This document shows, piece by piece, positions 26,054-34,608 of a stretch of DNA of 64,000 nucleotides. A program made the translations under genes and the position numbers. The notes below the pieces were generated by a model. That model was given only the letters and a program-made list of their open reading frames with translations. It was not told the DNA's origin and searched no databases. The first letter of the stretch is position 1. Each line of letters opens with the position of its first letter. The DNA comes from a bacterium (GTDB taxonomy: Bacteria > Armatimonadota > Abditibacteriia > Abditibacteriales > Abditibacteriaceae), in NCBI GenBank assembly GCA_004172935.1, contig SDZD01000005.1:124001-188000 (forward strand). Direction: 5' to 3'.

Positions 26054-26947
26054 ATGTACGACATCATTGTTATCGGAGGTAGCTTCGCCGGACAGGCGGC
26101 TGCCCTCCAAATCGCCCGCGCCCGCCGTCAGGTTTTAGTGATCGATACCAAAAAACCGCGCAATCGCTTTGCTTCTGCTTCACATGGTTTTCTCGGTCAC
26201 GATGGCTTGCCACCAGCAGCCATCATGCTCAAAGCCCGCGAACAGTTGCTGGCCTATCCAACCGCACGTTTCACCGAAAGCGAAGTCATAAGCGCCGTTG
26301 CAACCAGGGATGGCTTCTCTATCGCCCTCGCCAATGGCGAACAGCATCAGGCCAAGCGCCTCATTCTCGCGACAGGGGTTGCCGACATTTTGCCCGACAT
26401 CCCCGGCCTCAAAGAGCGTTGGGGCGAGACAGTCCTTCATTGCCCTTACTGTCATGGTTACGAGTTTGGGGGGCGCCAGTTGGGGGTTATTGCCACCAGC
26501 CCAATGGCTCTTCATCAGGCCATGCTTATTCCCGATTGGGGGCCAACCACCTTTTTCACCAACGACAGCATCCAACTCGATGCCGAGAAAACAAACGAAC
26601 TTAAAAATCGGGGCGTCGTTATCGAGGATTGCCCCGTGCAAAGCCTCGTTGGTGAAGGTGAGCAACTCGATGGCGTGCTTCTCACCGATGGGCGTTTCAT
26701 CGAAATCGCCGCAGTCTTCATCGGCCCCCAAAATCGCATGACCAACCCATTGGCCGAGCAGTTGGGGTGCGCCTTCGAAGATGGGCCTTTGGGGCCAGCG
26801 CTCAAAGTCGATGAGTTCCAAAAAACCACCGTTCCCGGCGTCTTCGCTGCAGGTGACTCTTCCAGTTTCAAACACAACGCAACTTTTGCTGCCGCCTCTG
26901 GCGTCATGGCGGGTGTCGCCGCTCATCGCTCGCTGTTTATGCTCTGA
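26054..26947 (+). CDS. Small thioredoxin-reductase-like FAD oxidoreductase
   Basis: A 297-residue protein of the TrxR-like group. IIVIGGSFAGQAAALQIARA is the FAD motif, HCPYCHGYEF holds the CxxC pair, and VFAAGDSSSFKH is the second FAD motif. The NADPH-domain glycine motif is changed: instead of GxGxxA the region reads LGVIATSPMALHQA, so NADPH binding may be weak or altered. Such proteins have been annotated as thioredoxin reductase-like or disulfide oxidases (some take part in dithiol formation in natural products). No product cluster is nearby. It shares a terminator with the convergent prepilin gene. Confidence 0.83.
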   Translation: MYDIIVIGGSFAGQAAALQIARARRQVLVIDTKKPRNRFASASHGFLGHDGLPPAAIMLKAREQLLAYPTARFTESEVISAVATRDGFSIALANGEQHQAKRLILATGVADILPDIPGLKERWGETVLHCPYCHGYEFGGRQLGVIATSPMALHQAMLIPDWGPTTFFTNDSIQLDAEKTNELKNRGVVIEDCPVQSLVGEGEQLDGVLLTDGRFIEIAAVFIGPQNRMTNPLAEQLGCAFEDGPLGPALKVDEFQKTTVPGVFAAGDSSSFKHNATFAAASGVMAGVAAHRSLFML

Positions 26948-26970
26948 TAGCGATGGCCCTGACCCCAAAC

Positions 26971-27005
26971 AACAAACCCCGCGAACATTGTTCGCGGGGT
27001 TTGTT
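26971..27005. terminator. Bidirectional terminator, copy 1 of a recurrent palindrome
   Basis: A perfect 16-bp stem (AACAAACCCCGCGAAC and its complement) around loop ATT between two convergent genes. Its core, from ACCCCGCGAAC through GTTCGCGGGGT, recurs at 30131-30157. Confidence 0.9.
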
Positions 27006-27023
27006 CCAACTCGATTGATTGCC

Positions 27024-27803
27024 TTAGTCGGCTTCGGGGGTCAGTATTGGCCAGCGGTTGGCAACAGTCGCGGGTGTTGGGTTGATCTTGGCGATGTTTT
27101 CTAATCTCATCGCTTTAACGTGCCCATCGCAATACAAGATGTTGGTTGTCTCCAGGTGACGGTTTGCGAGAGCGCCGCTGGTTGTGATGCCAGTTTGCAA
27201 GCGTTTTGGTGCAGGGCTACCGTTAACTACAGCCAGGTTATTTCCGAGGAAACGGTAGGGATAGTCAGCGGTGTTGTGTGCTTCCACATCGCCTACCCAA
27301 AGTGTTGTCGCTGGTTCTTGGAGAGATGCCTGCGAAACGTCAGTTTCGTTTGAGGATGCGCCATTACGGCCATCACCGCTGCAGTTCATTGTATAGCTGC
27401 CGAACTTGCTGGTGTTGCCACCGCCGGGGATACCAACGCCAGGAACGGCATATACATAAGGAACTGTGTTGGTGCTGGAGTCGCTGGGGCAGTTGAAGAT
27501 TTGGATGCTCTTCAAGTAAGGCTGAGAGGCGTCCATCCACTTGTAGTTGATTGCATTGCTCGGCCCATCGCCGAAGCTGTTGCCGTAGCTAACGCGAATC
27601 ATCTTCTCGTCGTAATCTTGCGAATACTGAATCAAGCCCAACCCGATCTGTTTCAGGTTCGATTGGCAGGACGAGCGGCGGGCGTTCTCGCGGGCGCGGG
27701 CAAATACTGGGAATAAAATAGCAGCCAGAATCGCAATGATAGCGATGACTACCAACAATTCTATCAGGGTAAAACCAAAATTCTTATTATTAAATGGGCG
27801 CAT
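27024..27803 (-). CDS. Prepilin-like protein with H-X9-DG motif (paralogue 3)
   Basis: A 259-residue prepilin-like protein: leader [10 protein letters not shown], then [39 protein letters not shown] and a C-terminal [18 protein letters not shown] (H-X9-DG). It is a close relative of the neighbouring paralogue at 27966-28754; both have a YKWMD..QPYLKS block and a Cys pair in the middle. I chose the ATG at 27803, where the leader is ten residues; the frame is open to 27881. An 18-bp palindrome (27853-27870) lies 50 bp upstream, just behind a TATAAT on the minus strand, and a LacI-family gene lies 1.2 kb upstream. Confidence 0.88.
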   Translation of the reverse strand: MRPFNNKNFGFTLIELLVVIAIIAILAAILFPVFARARENARRSSCQSNLKQIGLGLIQYSQDYDEKMIRVSYGNSFGDGPSNAINYKWMDASQPYLKSIQIFNCPSDSSTNTVPYVYAVPGVGIPGGGNTSKFGSYTMNCSGDGRNGASSNETDVSQASLQEPATTLWVGDVEAHNTADYPYRFLGNNLAVVNGSPAPKRLQTGITTSGALANRHLETTNILYCDGHVKAMRLENIAKINPTPATVANRWPILTPEAD

Positions 27804-27852
27804 AGAGTCCGTACTTCCGAAGATCGGTATATTGTCCGACTTTGACTTGGTA

Positions 27853-27870
27853 AGCCATAGCGTTATGGCT
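27853..27870 (-). promoter_or_regulatory. Candidate LacI-type operator upstream of prepilin paralogue 3
   Basis: AGCCATAGCGTTATGGCT is an 18-bp palindrome with one mismatch and a central CG, the form recognised by many LacI-family repressors. On the minus strand a perfect TATAAT (27880-27885) lies 9 bp before it, so the palindrome would cover the transcription start. It differs in one base from the palindrome at 28802-28819. Confidence 0.7.
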
Positions 27871-27914
27871 ATGGATACCATTATAACTCGTTGTGGGAAT
27901 ATTTACAGGAATTT

Positions 27915-27958
27915 AAATGAAAAATGCGACAGAGTAACCTCTGTCGCATTTTTCATTT
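27915..27958. terminator. Terminator of prepilin paralogue 4
   Basis: A perfect 20-bp inverted repeat (AAATGAAAAATGCGACAGAG and its complement) around loop TAAC. It starts 8 bp after the stop of the minus-strand gene at 27966 and insulates it from the next prepilin gene. Confidence 0.9.
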
Positions 27959-27965
27959 ACAGATT

Positions 27966-28754
27966 TTAGTCGGCTTCGATGCTCAAAATCGGATAGCGGT
28001 TGTAGACAGTGGCCGCATTTGTGTTGAGCTTGGCGATAGCATCCAACTTCATCGATTTGACGTGACCATCGCAGAACAAGATGTTTGTTGTGTCCAAGTG
28101 GCGGTCGATAATGGCTCCTGATTGTGCGGAATATCCGATTAAACGACGCCCAGCCGAACCATTGCCAAAAGATAGGTTATTGCCAGTAGCTACGATGAAT
28201 CGGAACGGTGGGTTAATAGAACCATCGGCTTCCATATCAGCTATCCACAGTGTCGTTGATGGCTCAGCCAAAGAAGCCGAAGAGACGTCGCCACCATTGT
28301 AGGAGGGAGCATTCAGGCTTCCTGGAAGGCTACAGCTCATGGTGTAGGAGCCGAATTTGGTGGTGGCGCCGCCAGTGGAGTTGCCAACGCCGGGTGCATT
28401 GTAAAGGTAGGGAGTTGTATTGGTGTTCGCGTTGCTAGGGCAGTCGAAAATCTGCGTGCTTTTCACATAGGGCTGGATAGCGTCCATCCATTTGTATCTG
28501 TTGACATCGCTGGGGCCATCACCGTTAGAAACGCCATAGCTCACACGCACCATCTGCTCATCGTAATCTTGGACGTACTGAATGGCACCCAGACCGATCT
28601 GTTTCAAGTTGGATTGGCACGACGAACGGCGGGCGTTTTCACGAGCACGAGCAAATACCGGGAATAAGATAGCTGCCAGAATCGCGATGATTGCAATAAC
28701 CACCAATAATTCTATAAGGGTAAAACCCCTTTTTTTATAATTGAATGAGTTCAT
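27966..28754 (-). CDS. Prepilin-like protein with H-X9-DG motif (paralogue 4)
   Basis: A 262-residue prepilin-like protein: leader [49 protein letters not shown], and [18 protein letters not shown] at the C-terminus (H-X9-DG). It resembles paralogue 3 throughout, pointing to a local tandem duplication. I chose the ATG at 28754; a start at 28772 adds six residues. A perfect 18-bp palindrome lies 48 bp upstream (28802-28819), in the same position relative to the start as in paralogue 3, and a second palindrome lies at 28842-28859. The LacI gene is the next gene upstream on the same strand. Confidence 0.88.
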   Translation of the reverse strand: MNSFNYKKRGFTLIELLVVIAIIAILAAILFPVFARARENARRSSCQSNLKQIGLGAIQYVQDYDEQMVRVSYGVSNGDGPSDVNRYKWMDAIQPYVKSTQIFDCPSNANTNTTPYLYNAPGVGNSTGGATTKFGSYTMSCSLPGSLNAPSYNGGDVSSASLAEPSTTLWIADMEADGSINPPFRFIVATGNNLSFGNGSAGRRLIGYSAQSGAIIDRHLDTTNILFCDGHVKSMKLDAIAKLNTNAATVYNRYPILSIEAD

Positions 28755-28801
28755 ATGATTGCTACTCCACATAAAAGTGGCTGCTAGAATTGCACTATAG
28801 C

Positions 28802-28819
28802 AGCCATAACGTTATGGCT
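28802..28819 (-). promoter_or_regulatory. Candidate LacI-type operator upstream of prepilin paralogue 4
   Basis: AGCCATAACGTTATGGCT is a perfect 18-bp palindrome with a central CG. On the minus strand TATATT (28826-28831) lies 6 bp before it, so a bound repressor would cover the start site. The same sequence with one change lies before paralogue 3, and the LacI-family gene ends 160 bp away. Confidence 0.75.
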
Positions 28820-28841
28820 AAAATCAATATACCCATTTGTT

Positions 28842-28859
28842 GAAATGTTTAAACATTTC
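28842..28859. promoter_or_regulatory. Second palindrome in the prepilin paralogue 4 promoter
   Basis: GAAATGTTTAAACATTTC is a perfect 18-bp palindrome, 22 bp upstream of the CG-centred operator and at about the -35 position. It has no counterpart before paralogue 3, so it may bind a second regulator. Confidence 0.45.
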
Positions 28860-28980
28860 CCCTAAATCTTTAGAGCAATCACAGATATAGTAATGAAATG
28901 CTATTCTTGGTGGGGGGACATATAAATCACTGCTATGTGAGACGAAATGGTGCGTCAAATGGCAGCGGGTGTTGATGCTA

Positions 28981-30024
28981 TCAGGGTGTTCTGGGGGAAG
29001 TGGAGCCTCGTAGCGAATCGCGCACGACCAATGAACCACGCAGAGTGGCTTCTTGAAGCGGTAAATTCGGTTGCGCCATGCGTCGTTTCAAAAACTGCCA
29101 CGCGGTGGTGCAAATCTCTTCCATCGGTTGCACGATGGTACTCAGCGGCGGGTCGAAATACTCCATGTGTAGCTGCCCATCGCAGCCGACCAGAAGCACA
29201 TCTTCGGGAATGCTATAGCCCGCGTCTTTGATGACTCGATAAGCACACATCGCTATGTCGTCGTTCTGGCACAAAAGCGCGTCAGGGCAACCATTCTGCT
29301 CGACATAGGCAGTGAATTGAGTCCTCATCAGGGCTGGCACACCGGAAACATCAATCACTTCGGGACTTTGCGGGGCGCTTCCCAGTGCATTGAGGTAAGC
29401 GCTGGCCCGAACTTCGGTAGCCTCCGCCAGATGGGCACGGTCGGCTTTGCCGATATAGGCAATCCGCTTACGCCCGGCGGCCAACATAAGGCCCACTGCT
29501 TCCTGCACTCCCATGCCAAGATCGACGATGACCTGGTCGACGAATGAACGCCGAATCGTGCCAATCGACACGCAAGGTACCTGAGAATGAGAACGAAACT
29601 CATCGACAAGGTCGTACATGTCGATGGCGATAGCCCCGTCAACAGCGGTGTTCCCTGTGGCGTTGACGAGGTCTTTTACTTCATGGGCCGTGCGCAACAA
29701 CAGCAATTTGTACTGATCGCCAGTCAGATGTTTTTCCAGCGAATGAACCATATTCGCGTAATAGGGTTCATTCATGCCTCCGCTCAAGATGGCGATAACG
29801 TCTGTGCGTCCCGTAACAAGTGCCCTCGCCGCCGAGTTGGGGATATAGTTCAGCGACTTGGCGATTTCCTTCACTCGCTCTCGCGTGGCGGGCGCGACAC
29901 TGCGCGTGTCATTGAGAGCGTCCGACACCGTCATCACATGGACTCCGGCCACCTTGGCAATATCTTGTAGCGTTACTCTTTTTGGGCGATCCAGACCTGA
30001 AGATCCATTTTTGGCGCGGGGCAT
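28981..30024 (-). CDS. LacI family transcriptional regulator
   Basis: A 347-residue repressor. VTLQDIAKVAGVHVMTVSDALND (about 17-39) is the helix-turn-helix and SAARALVTGRT the hinge helix region that enters the minor groove at a central CG. The rest is a periplasmic-binding-protein-like sensor domain (VIAILSGGMNEPYYANMVHSLE; DALLCQNDDIAMCAYRVIKDAG; EDVLLVGCDG), which usually binds a sugar or nucleoside. Downstream on the same strand lie two prepilin genes, each with a CG-centred 18-bp palindrome at its promoter. These are its most likely targets; binding is an inference. Confidence 0.92.
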   Translation of the reverse strand: MPRAKNGSSGLDRPKRVTLQDIAKVAGVHVMTVSDALNDTRSVAPATRERVKEIAKSLNYIPNSAARALVTGRTDVIAILSGGMNEPYYANMVHSLEKHLTGDQYKLLLLRTAHEVKDLVNATGNTAVDGAIAIDMYDLVDEFRSHSQVPCVSIGTIRRSFVDQVIVDLGMGVQEAVGLMLAAGRKRIAYIGKADRAHLAEATEVRASAYLNALGSAPQSPEVIDVSGVPALMRTQFTAYVEQNGCPDALLCQNDDIAMCAYRVIKDAGYSIPEDVLLVGCDGQLHMEYFDPPLSTIVQPMEEICTTAWQFLKRRMAQPNLPLQEATLRGSLVVRDSLRGSTSPRTP

Positions 30025-30130
30025 GATTTTCTGACAACGAGCGAAGTTTTCACAGTTTAATGCTTACCGCTCTTTTGTTAAGAGTTCCCCTAACCCCTTG
30101 AGTTGCAGTATCCCCTAACACGTGGCAAAT

Positions 30131-30157
30131 AACCCCGCGAACATCGTTCGCGGGGTT
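30131..30157 (-). terminator. Terminator of glf, copy 2 of a recurrent palindrome
   Basis: A perfect 12-bp stem (AACCCCGCGAAC / GTTCGCGGGGTT) around loop ATC, 7 bp after the stop of the mutase gene. The core and loop are nearly identical to 26971-27005. The T tract on the minus strand is weak (TTATTT). Confidence 0.8.
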
Positions 30158-30164
30158 GTAATTA

Positions 30165-31265
30165 TTAACTGATTTCTGCGGCGACAATCTTCTTGAACAC
30201 TGTCAGCGCTTGGGCCACACACTGGTCCATATTGTAGTATTTGTAGGTCGCCAACCTTCCCGCGAACCACACATTCTTTTGCTTTTCGGCCAGTGCCTGA
30301 TACTTTTTATAAAGCTCGGCATTCTCTGGGCGGGGAATCGGATAATATGGGTCGCCCTCACTGGTTGGGAACTCATACACGATGCTCGTCTTGTCGTGTT
30401 CTTGGCCCGTCAGATACTTGAACTCGGTAATGCGCGTGTAGGCGTAATCGTTCGGGTAGTTCACTACCGGTGCGTCCTGATATTTCGGCTTGTTGTGCGT
30501 CTCATGCAAGAACTCGATGGAGCGATACGGCAATTTGCCGTACTGGTAGTCGAAGAACTCGTCCACTGGTCCGGTGTACACGATGCTTTTGTAAGGAATG
30601 TATTCCATTACCTCGCGGTAGTCGGTGTTCAGCATGATCTTGATGTTGGGATGATCCAACATATTCTCGAACATGCGTGTGAACCCATGCGCGGGCATCG
30701 CCTGATAGCTGTCAGTGAAATAGCGTGGGTCGCGATTGGTGCGGGTGGGCACACGGCTCGTCACCGAGGCATCTAGCTCCGAAGGGTCAAGTCCCCACTG
30801 TTTGCGCGTGTAGTTCTGGAAAAATTTCTCATATAGTTCGCGTCCGACCTTGGAAACAACCACGTCTTCCGATGTTTTGATACGTTCGACCTTCTCTGCC
30901 TGTGACTTGAAGAACTCATCCACCTGCATCGAGTTCAAGTTCAAGCCATACAGGGTGTTGATGGTGTCGAGGTTAATCGGCATCGGCACCATCTGGCCGT
31001 CTACGCACGCTTTGACCCAGTGTTGATATTGTCGCCATGTCGTGAACTGCGACAGGTAATCGAACACGTCCTTCGAGTTGGTGTGAAAGATATGCGGGCC
31101 ATATTTATGGATAAGGATTCCAGCGTTGTCGTAGTGGTCGTAGGCATTGCCCGCGATATGATTACGTCGGTCGACGACCAGACATTTTTTGTTGTGTTGA
31201 GAAGCCAACCGTTCGGCGATAACCGACCCGGAAAATCCGGCGCCGACAATGAGGTAATCGAACAT
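30165..31265 (-). CDS. glf: UDP-galactopyranose mutase
   Basis: A 366-residue flavoenzyme of the usual length. It converts UDP-galactopyranose to UDP-galactofuranose in the cytosol, using reduced FAD. FDYLIVGAGFSGSVIAERLA is the FAD motif; HIAGNAYDHYDNAGILIHKY and GPHIFHTNSKDVFDYLSQF are hallmark segments, FFQNYTRKQWGLDPSEL and RVPTRTNRDPRYFTD line the substrate site, and EFPTSEGDPYYPIPRPEN is the C-terminal signature. A glycosyltransferase gene lies directly upstream on the same strand (82-bp gap), which suggests that galactofuranose is added to a surface glycan. Confidence 0.96.
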   Translation of the reverse strand: MFDYLIVGAGFSGSVIAERLASQHNKKCLVVDRRNHIAGNAYDHYDNAGILIHKYGPHIFHTNSKDVFDYLSQFTTWRQYQHWVKACVDGQMVPMPINLDTINTLYGLNLNSMQVDEFFKSQAEKVERIKTSEDVVVSKVGRELYEKFFQNYTRKQWGLDPSELDASVTSRVPTRTNRDPRYFTDSYQAMPAHGFTRMFENMLDHPNIKIMLNTDYREVMEYIPYKSIVYTGPVDEFFDYQYGKLPYRSIEFLHETHNKPKYQDAPVVNYPNDYAYTRITEFKYLTGQEHDKTSIVYEFPTSEGDPYYPIPRPENAELYKKYQALAEKQKNVWFAGRLATYKYYNMDQCVAQALTVFKKIVAAEIS

Positions 31266-31296
31266 TGAATTGATATTGGAAAGACACGCCAGAACT

Positions 31297-31327
31297 CAAG
31301 AAGCCAACAATTAGTTTCGGCTTCTTG
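31297..31327. other. Hairpin between glycosyltransferase and glf
   Basis: CAAGAAGCC pairs with GGCTTCTTG around a 13-base loop. There is no T tract on the minus strand, so it is more likely an intercistronic processing or partial termination site than a full terminator. Confidence 0.35.
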
Positions 31328-31347
31328 GGTTGGAGCGTGAAAGAAGT

Positions 31348-32562
31348 TTAAGCTGCTGTGGCAGCAGGGAAGGCGATGGGAATGCGAATCTTGGAATGGA
31401 TTTGCGCACGATTCTCGAACACATCCTCGATATGCCCTTCCATCTTCGCTACAATGGCGTCCCACGTGTTCTCTGAGGCCATCTTCACCCCGCGTTCCAC
31501 TGCCATTTGGTCTGTCTGCGCCGCTTGTTCGCACGCTAACTTGACGAACTCCTCGCTCGTCGTCGAAATTTTGCACACCGTCGCGAAGTTAGAAACCACA
31601 TCGGGAACGGGCGTCGAAATGATGGGTGTTCCCGTTGCCATATATTCAAGGGCTTTGGTTGGGTTGATGTACTCCGTCGCCTCGTTCAGTGCAAACGGCA
31701 TTAGCGCCACGTCGAAGCGTTGAGTGTAGGAGGGCAACAGCGAATAGTCGCGCCCACCAAGCCAATGCAAATTCGGACGCCGTGGGAAGTCCTTCGGATC
31801 GACTTTCGCCGTTGGGCCAATCATCACCACGTTCCAATCGAGGTTGGCATCGGCGATTTTGGCGATTAATTCATAATCGAGTCGTTCGTCCACCACGCCA
31901 AAGTAGCCGAGAACTTTGCCTTGCAAATGTGCGATGTCCTCTGGCACTGGCAGCGTTCCCTGACGCGCTTTGCCAAAATGCGCCACGTCCACGCCACAGC
32001 CATAGAAGTGGACGTTGGTATTAAAGCGTTTCTTCGCCTGTGCCATTTTGCGCCCACCCGCGAATACGATGTCGGCGTTCAATAGCAAACGGCGCTCACG
32101 TTGGATAAGTGCGGGAGGAGCAAAGCGGAACTGCGAAAGTTCGTCCATGCAGTCGTAAACCGTGGCAATCGCCCCATGTTGGCCCAGATGCGACTCGACC
32201 GCCATCGGGTCGTAGAACCACGCCACCGGAGAATCGAAGCGTCCTTTCAAATCGGTCGCGAGGGCTTTATCGAGCAGTTCGCGCCTCATCGCGTCCACAT
32301 AGGCACCACCTTTGCCCCACGCCGCATCACTGAAATGCGTCTGCATAATCGTCATGCCGGGATATTCGGCGATGGAGTGCAGTGTGTAATAAGGGGCGAC
32401 ATCGCCGGGTTCTATGCGTGGCCCTTCGACGAAAAGCACCTGATGACCCTTAGCGAAACGCGAGTGAAATTGTTGGGGGCGTTGCCACACGAAATCCCAA
32501 CGAAGATGGCAGAAAACGATAAGCGAATACGCGGACGACACCGCGCCAGAGAATGTAGACAT
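31348..32562 (-). CDS. Glycosyltransferase (GT-B fold, family 1/4-like)
   Basis: A 404-residue protein. It opens with LIVFCHLRWDFVWQRPQQF, the first strand seen in TuaH-like and related transferases that often neighbour glf. The middle has VYDCMDELSQF and the linker before the C-terminal lobe has GKVLGYFGVVDERLDYELI. The donor-site region, INPTKALEYMATGTPIISTP, has the acidic residue of GT-B enzymes (the NPTK..EY block). It probably uses a nucleotide sugar, perhaps UDP-Galf made by the neighbouring mutase. No membrane segment is evident, so it would act on the inner face of the membrane. A weak hairpin (31297-31327) lies between it and glf. Confidence 0.87.
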   Translation of the reverse strand: MSTFSGAVSSAYSLIVFCHLRWDFVWQRPQQFHSRFAKGHQVLFVEGPRIEPGDVAPYYTLHSIAEYPGMTIMQTHFSDAAWGKGGAYVDAMRRELLDKALATDLKGRFDSPVAWFYDPMAVESHLGQHGAIATVYDCMDELSQFRFAPPALIQRERRLLLNADIVFAGGRKMAQAKKRFNTNVHFYGCGVDVAHFGKARQGTLPVPEDIAHLQGKVLGYFGVVDERLDYELIAKIADANLDWNVVMIGPTAKVDPKDFPRRPNLHWLGGRDYSLLPSYTQRFDVALMPFALNEATEYINPTKALEYMATGTPIISTPVPDVVSNFATVCKISTTSEEFVKLACEQAAQTDQMAVERGVKMASENTWDAIVAKMEGHIEDVFENRAQIHSKIRIPIAFPAATAA

Positions 32563-32785
32563 AAGTTACCTCGAAGGAGCTGTCACGCTATGGCTGGCGG
32601 GTCTTGGGGGAACGGGAGACGCCCTGATGGGTGCGGACAATTAAGCATAATGCAAGCTCCGAGCCAATTGCTAGAGTCGTTGTGTAGTGGTTTTTCGTAA
32701 TGGCGAAACGAGGTTTTTTACCCTCAAATCCCTTTTGTTTCGGGCACGATTCGCCAAACCATCCACACTTAAATATCGTCCGTTC

Positions 32786-33598
32786 ATGCCTGTTGTTTCT
32801 TTGTCACGTCGCGCCGCTTTTTCACTGGGGCGCCGCCTCTTCCAGCCCGATTGGAACGATGAGCGTAACCGTGCTGCTTTTGGCCGCGATTTCGGCCCGC
32901 ACGGCGCCAATTACGCCCTCGAACTCGTTTTTTCGGGCCATATTTCGCCCGAAGACGGCATGATCGTCAATATCGCCGATCTCAAGCCGCTCATTTCGCA
33001 ACTCATCGCGCCACTGGATGGCGCCTTTTTGCCCGACTCGCTCGCTGAATTTGCTTCCGTTCGTCCCACTGCCGAAAACCTCGCTCTTTTTCTCTGGCGT
33101 CATTTCCCCTCCACCGTCGCCGGAGCGACCCTGACCGAACTCCATCTGGAAGAAGGCGCGCGTGTGCGCGTCGATAAAACCAGCCGTACCATGATTGTTT
33201 CTCGTTCTTTTGAATTCGCCGCCGCACACCGCCTCGCTTTGTCCGACCTGGATGACGCGGGCAACATGGCGCGCTTTGGCATTTGCTCCAACCGTGCCGG
33301 ACACGGCCACAACTTCAATCTGTCCGTCGGAGTCGAGGGCACCCCCGATGCACAGACTGGCTTCATCATTCCACCCCATGTGCTCGATAAAGTTGTGGAG
33401 GAGGAAGTGTTCGCCCGCTTCGACCACAAGCATCTCAACGAGGACTGCCCCGAATTTCGTGACCTTGTGCCCACCAGCGAAAACCTCGCCCTTGTTATCT
33501 TCGGTATTCTGGGCGAACGACTCGAACGCGAAGGCTTTCGCCTTGCCCGCGTCCACTTGCAGGAAACCGCTAAAAACGGCTTCGAGGTGACAAGATGA
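32786..33598 (+). CDS. Tandem 6-carboxytetrahydropterin synthase (QueD)-like protein
   Basis: A 270-residue protein with two PTPS/QueD domains. The C-terminal one (about 137-270) is canonical: His148 (FAAAHRL), Cys167 (GICSNR), His173 and His175 (HGHN), and DHKHLNED (213-220). The N-terminal one (about 8-130) keeps the frame ([38 protein letters not shown]) but lost zinc ligands: His to Arg, HGH to HGA, and LDH to LDG. Typical QueD has about 120-140 residues. The stop overlaps the FolE2 start (ATGA), so the two are translationally coupled. Together they would turn GTP into dihydroneopterin triphosphate and then carboxytetrahydropterin for queuosine-type 7-deazaguanines. ATG at 32786 chosen; upstream frame is open. 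Confidence 0.85.
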   Translation: MPVVSLSRRAAFSLGRRLFQPDWNDERNRAAFGRDFGPHGANYALELVFSGHISPEDGMIVNIADLKPLISQLIAPLDGAFLPDSLAEFASVRPTAENLALFLWRHFPSTVAGATLTELHLEEGARVRVDKTSRTMIVSRSFEFAAAHRLALSDLDDAGNMARFGICSNRAGHGHNFNLSVGVEGTPDAQTGFIIPPHVLDKVVEEEVFARFDHKHLNEDCPEFRDLVPTSENLALVIFGILGERLEREGFRLARVHLQETAKNGFEVTR

Positions 33599-34608
33599 GC
33601 CAGACCAACGGACACCACACCCAGCCCCTCGTGGGCGATGTCGCCGCTCAAGTCGCCCACGACTTGCAGCCCATCGAACATCTCCCGCTCGATTTCTCCT
33701 ACGACTCCGACTTCGTCGCCGATGAAGCCTACGTCAGCACGCTTCCCGACTTGCAAAATGGCGCTGCCGTGCAGGGCGCCGTCGTGGTTCTGGAGCGTGT
33801 CGGCATTCATAACTTCCGCTTGCCCATCCGCTACCGCAAGCGCGATAGCGACGAACTCATCGAACTCGAAACTTCGGTGACGGGCACCGTTTCGCTCGAA
33901 GCGTGCAAGAAGGGCATCAACATGAGCCGCATCATGCGCACCTTCTACGAGCACGCCGACGAGAAATTCACCTTCGATACCCTCGAAGAAGTGCTGCGCG
34001 ACTACAAGCGCTCGCTCGAATCGTTCAGCGCCCAACTCATGCTGCGCTTTTCCTACCCGATGCGCCAAAAATCGCTGCGTTCGGGCTTGGAAGGCTTCCA
34101 ATATTACGACGTGATTCTGGAAATGGGCCTTGATGCCGACGACCGCATTCACAAAGTCCTGCACCTCGATTTCGTCTACTCATCGGCCTGCCCCTGCAGC
34201 TTCGAACTCGCCGAACACGCCCGTAGTACCCGTAACAAAGCCACGGTTTCCCACTCGCAGCGCTCCACCGCCCGCGTCTCGGTCAAGTCCGAAAAACTCA
34301 TCTGGATAGAGGACCTTCAGGAGATGTGTCTCGGCGCCCTGCAAACCGAAACGCAGGTTATGGTCAAGCGCGAAGACGAACAAGCCTTCGCCGAACTCAA
34401 CGGCGCCTACTTAAAATTCGTCGAAGACGCCGCCCGTCTCCTCTACGAAGCCTTCGAAAGTGACGAGCGCATCCTCGACTTCAAAATCCTCTGCTCTCAC
34501 CAGGAATCTCTTCACTCCCACGACGCCGTAGCCGTCGCCGTCAAGGGAATCCCCGGTGGCTTCTCCACCGACGTTTCCTACCACGAATTCCGCACCCTCT
34601 TGAAGTGA
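33595..34608 (+). CDS. folE2: GTP cyclohydrolase FolE2 (type IB)
   Basis: A 337-residue protein of the COG1469 family, the type IB enzyme that replaces the zinc-dependent FolE and can use other metals. [33 protein letters not shown] and [18 protein letters not shown] are the diagnostic blocks (the cysteine in the last binds metal), and [16 protein letters not shown] is near the C-terminus. It opens GTP to dihydroneopterin triphosphate, the entry to folate and queuosine. The start codon overlaps the stop of the QueD-like gene, which argues for a role in deazaguanine synthesis rather than folate alone. I saw no Zur box or preQ1 motif upstream of the pair. Confidence 0.95.
   Translation: MSQTNGHHTQPLVGDVAAQVAHDLQPIEHLPLDFSYDSDFVADEAYVSTLPDLQNGAAVQGAVVVLERVGIHNFRLPIRYRKRDSDELIELETSVTGTVSLEACKKGINMSRIMRTFYEHADEKFTFDTLEEVLRDYKRSLESFSAQLMLRFSYPMRQKSLRSGLEGFQYYDVILEMGLDADDRIHKVLHLDFVYSSACPCSFELAEHARSTRNKATVSHSQRSTARVSVKSEKLIWIEDLQEMCLGALQTETQVMVKREDEQAFAELNGAYLKFVEDAARLLYEAFESDERILDFKILCSHQESLHSHDAVAVAVKGIPGGFSTDVSYHEFRTLLK

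Noticed and set aside
32563..32785. preQ1 riboswitch or Zur box before the QueD-like/FolE2 unit
   Set aside because: I looked for the preQ1 loop and tail consensus and for a Zur-type palindrome and found neither; the spacer is only AT-rich with T tracts.
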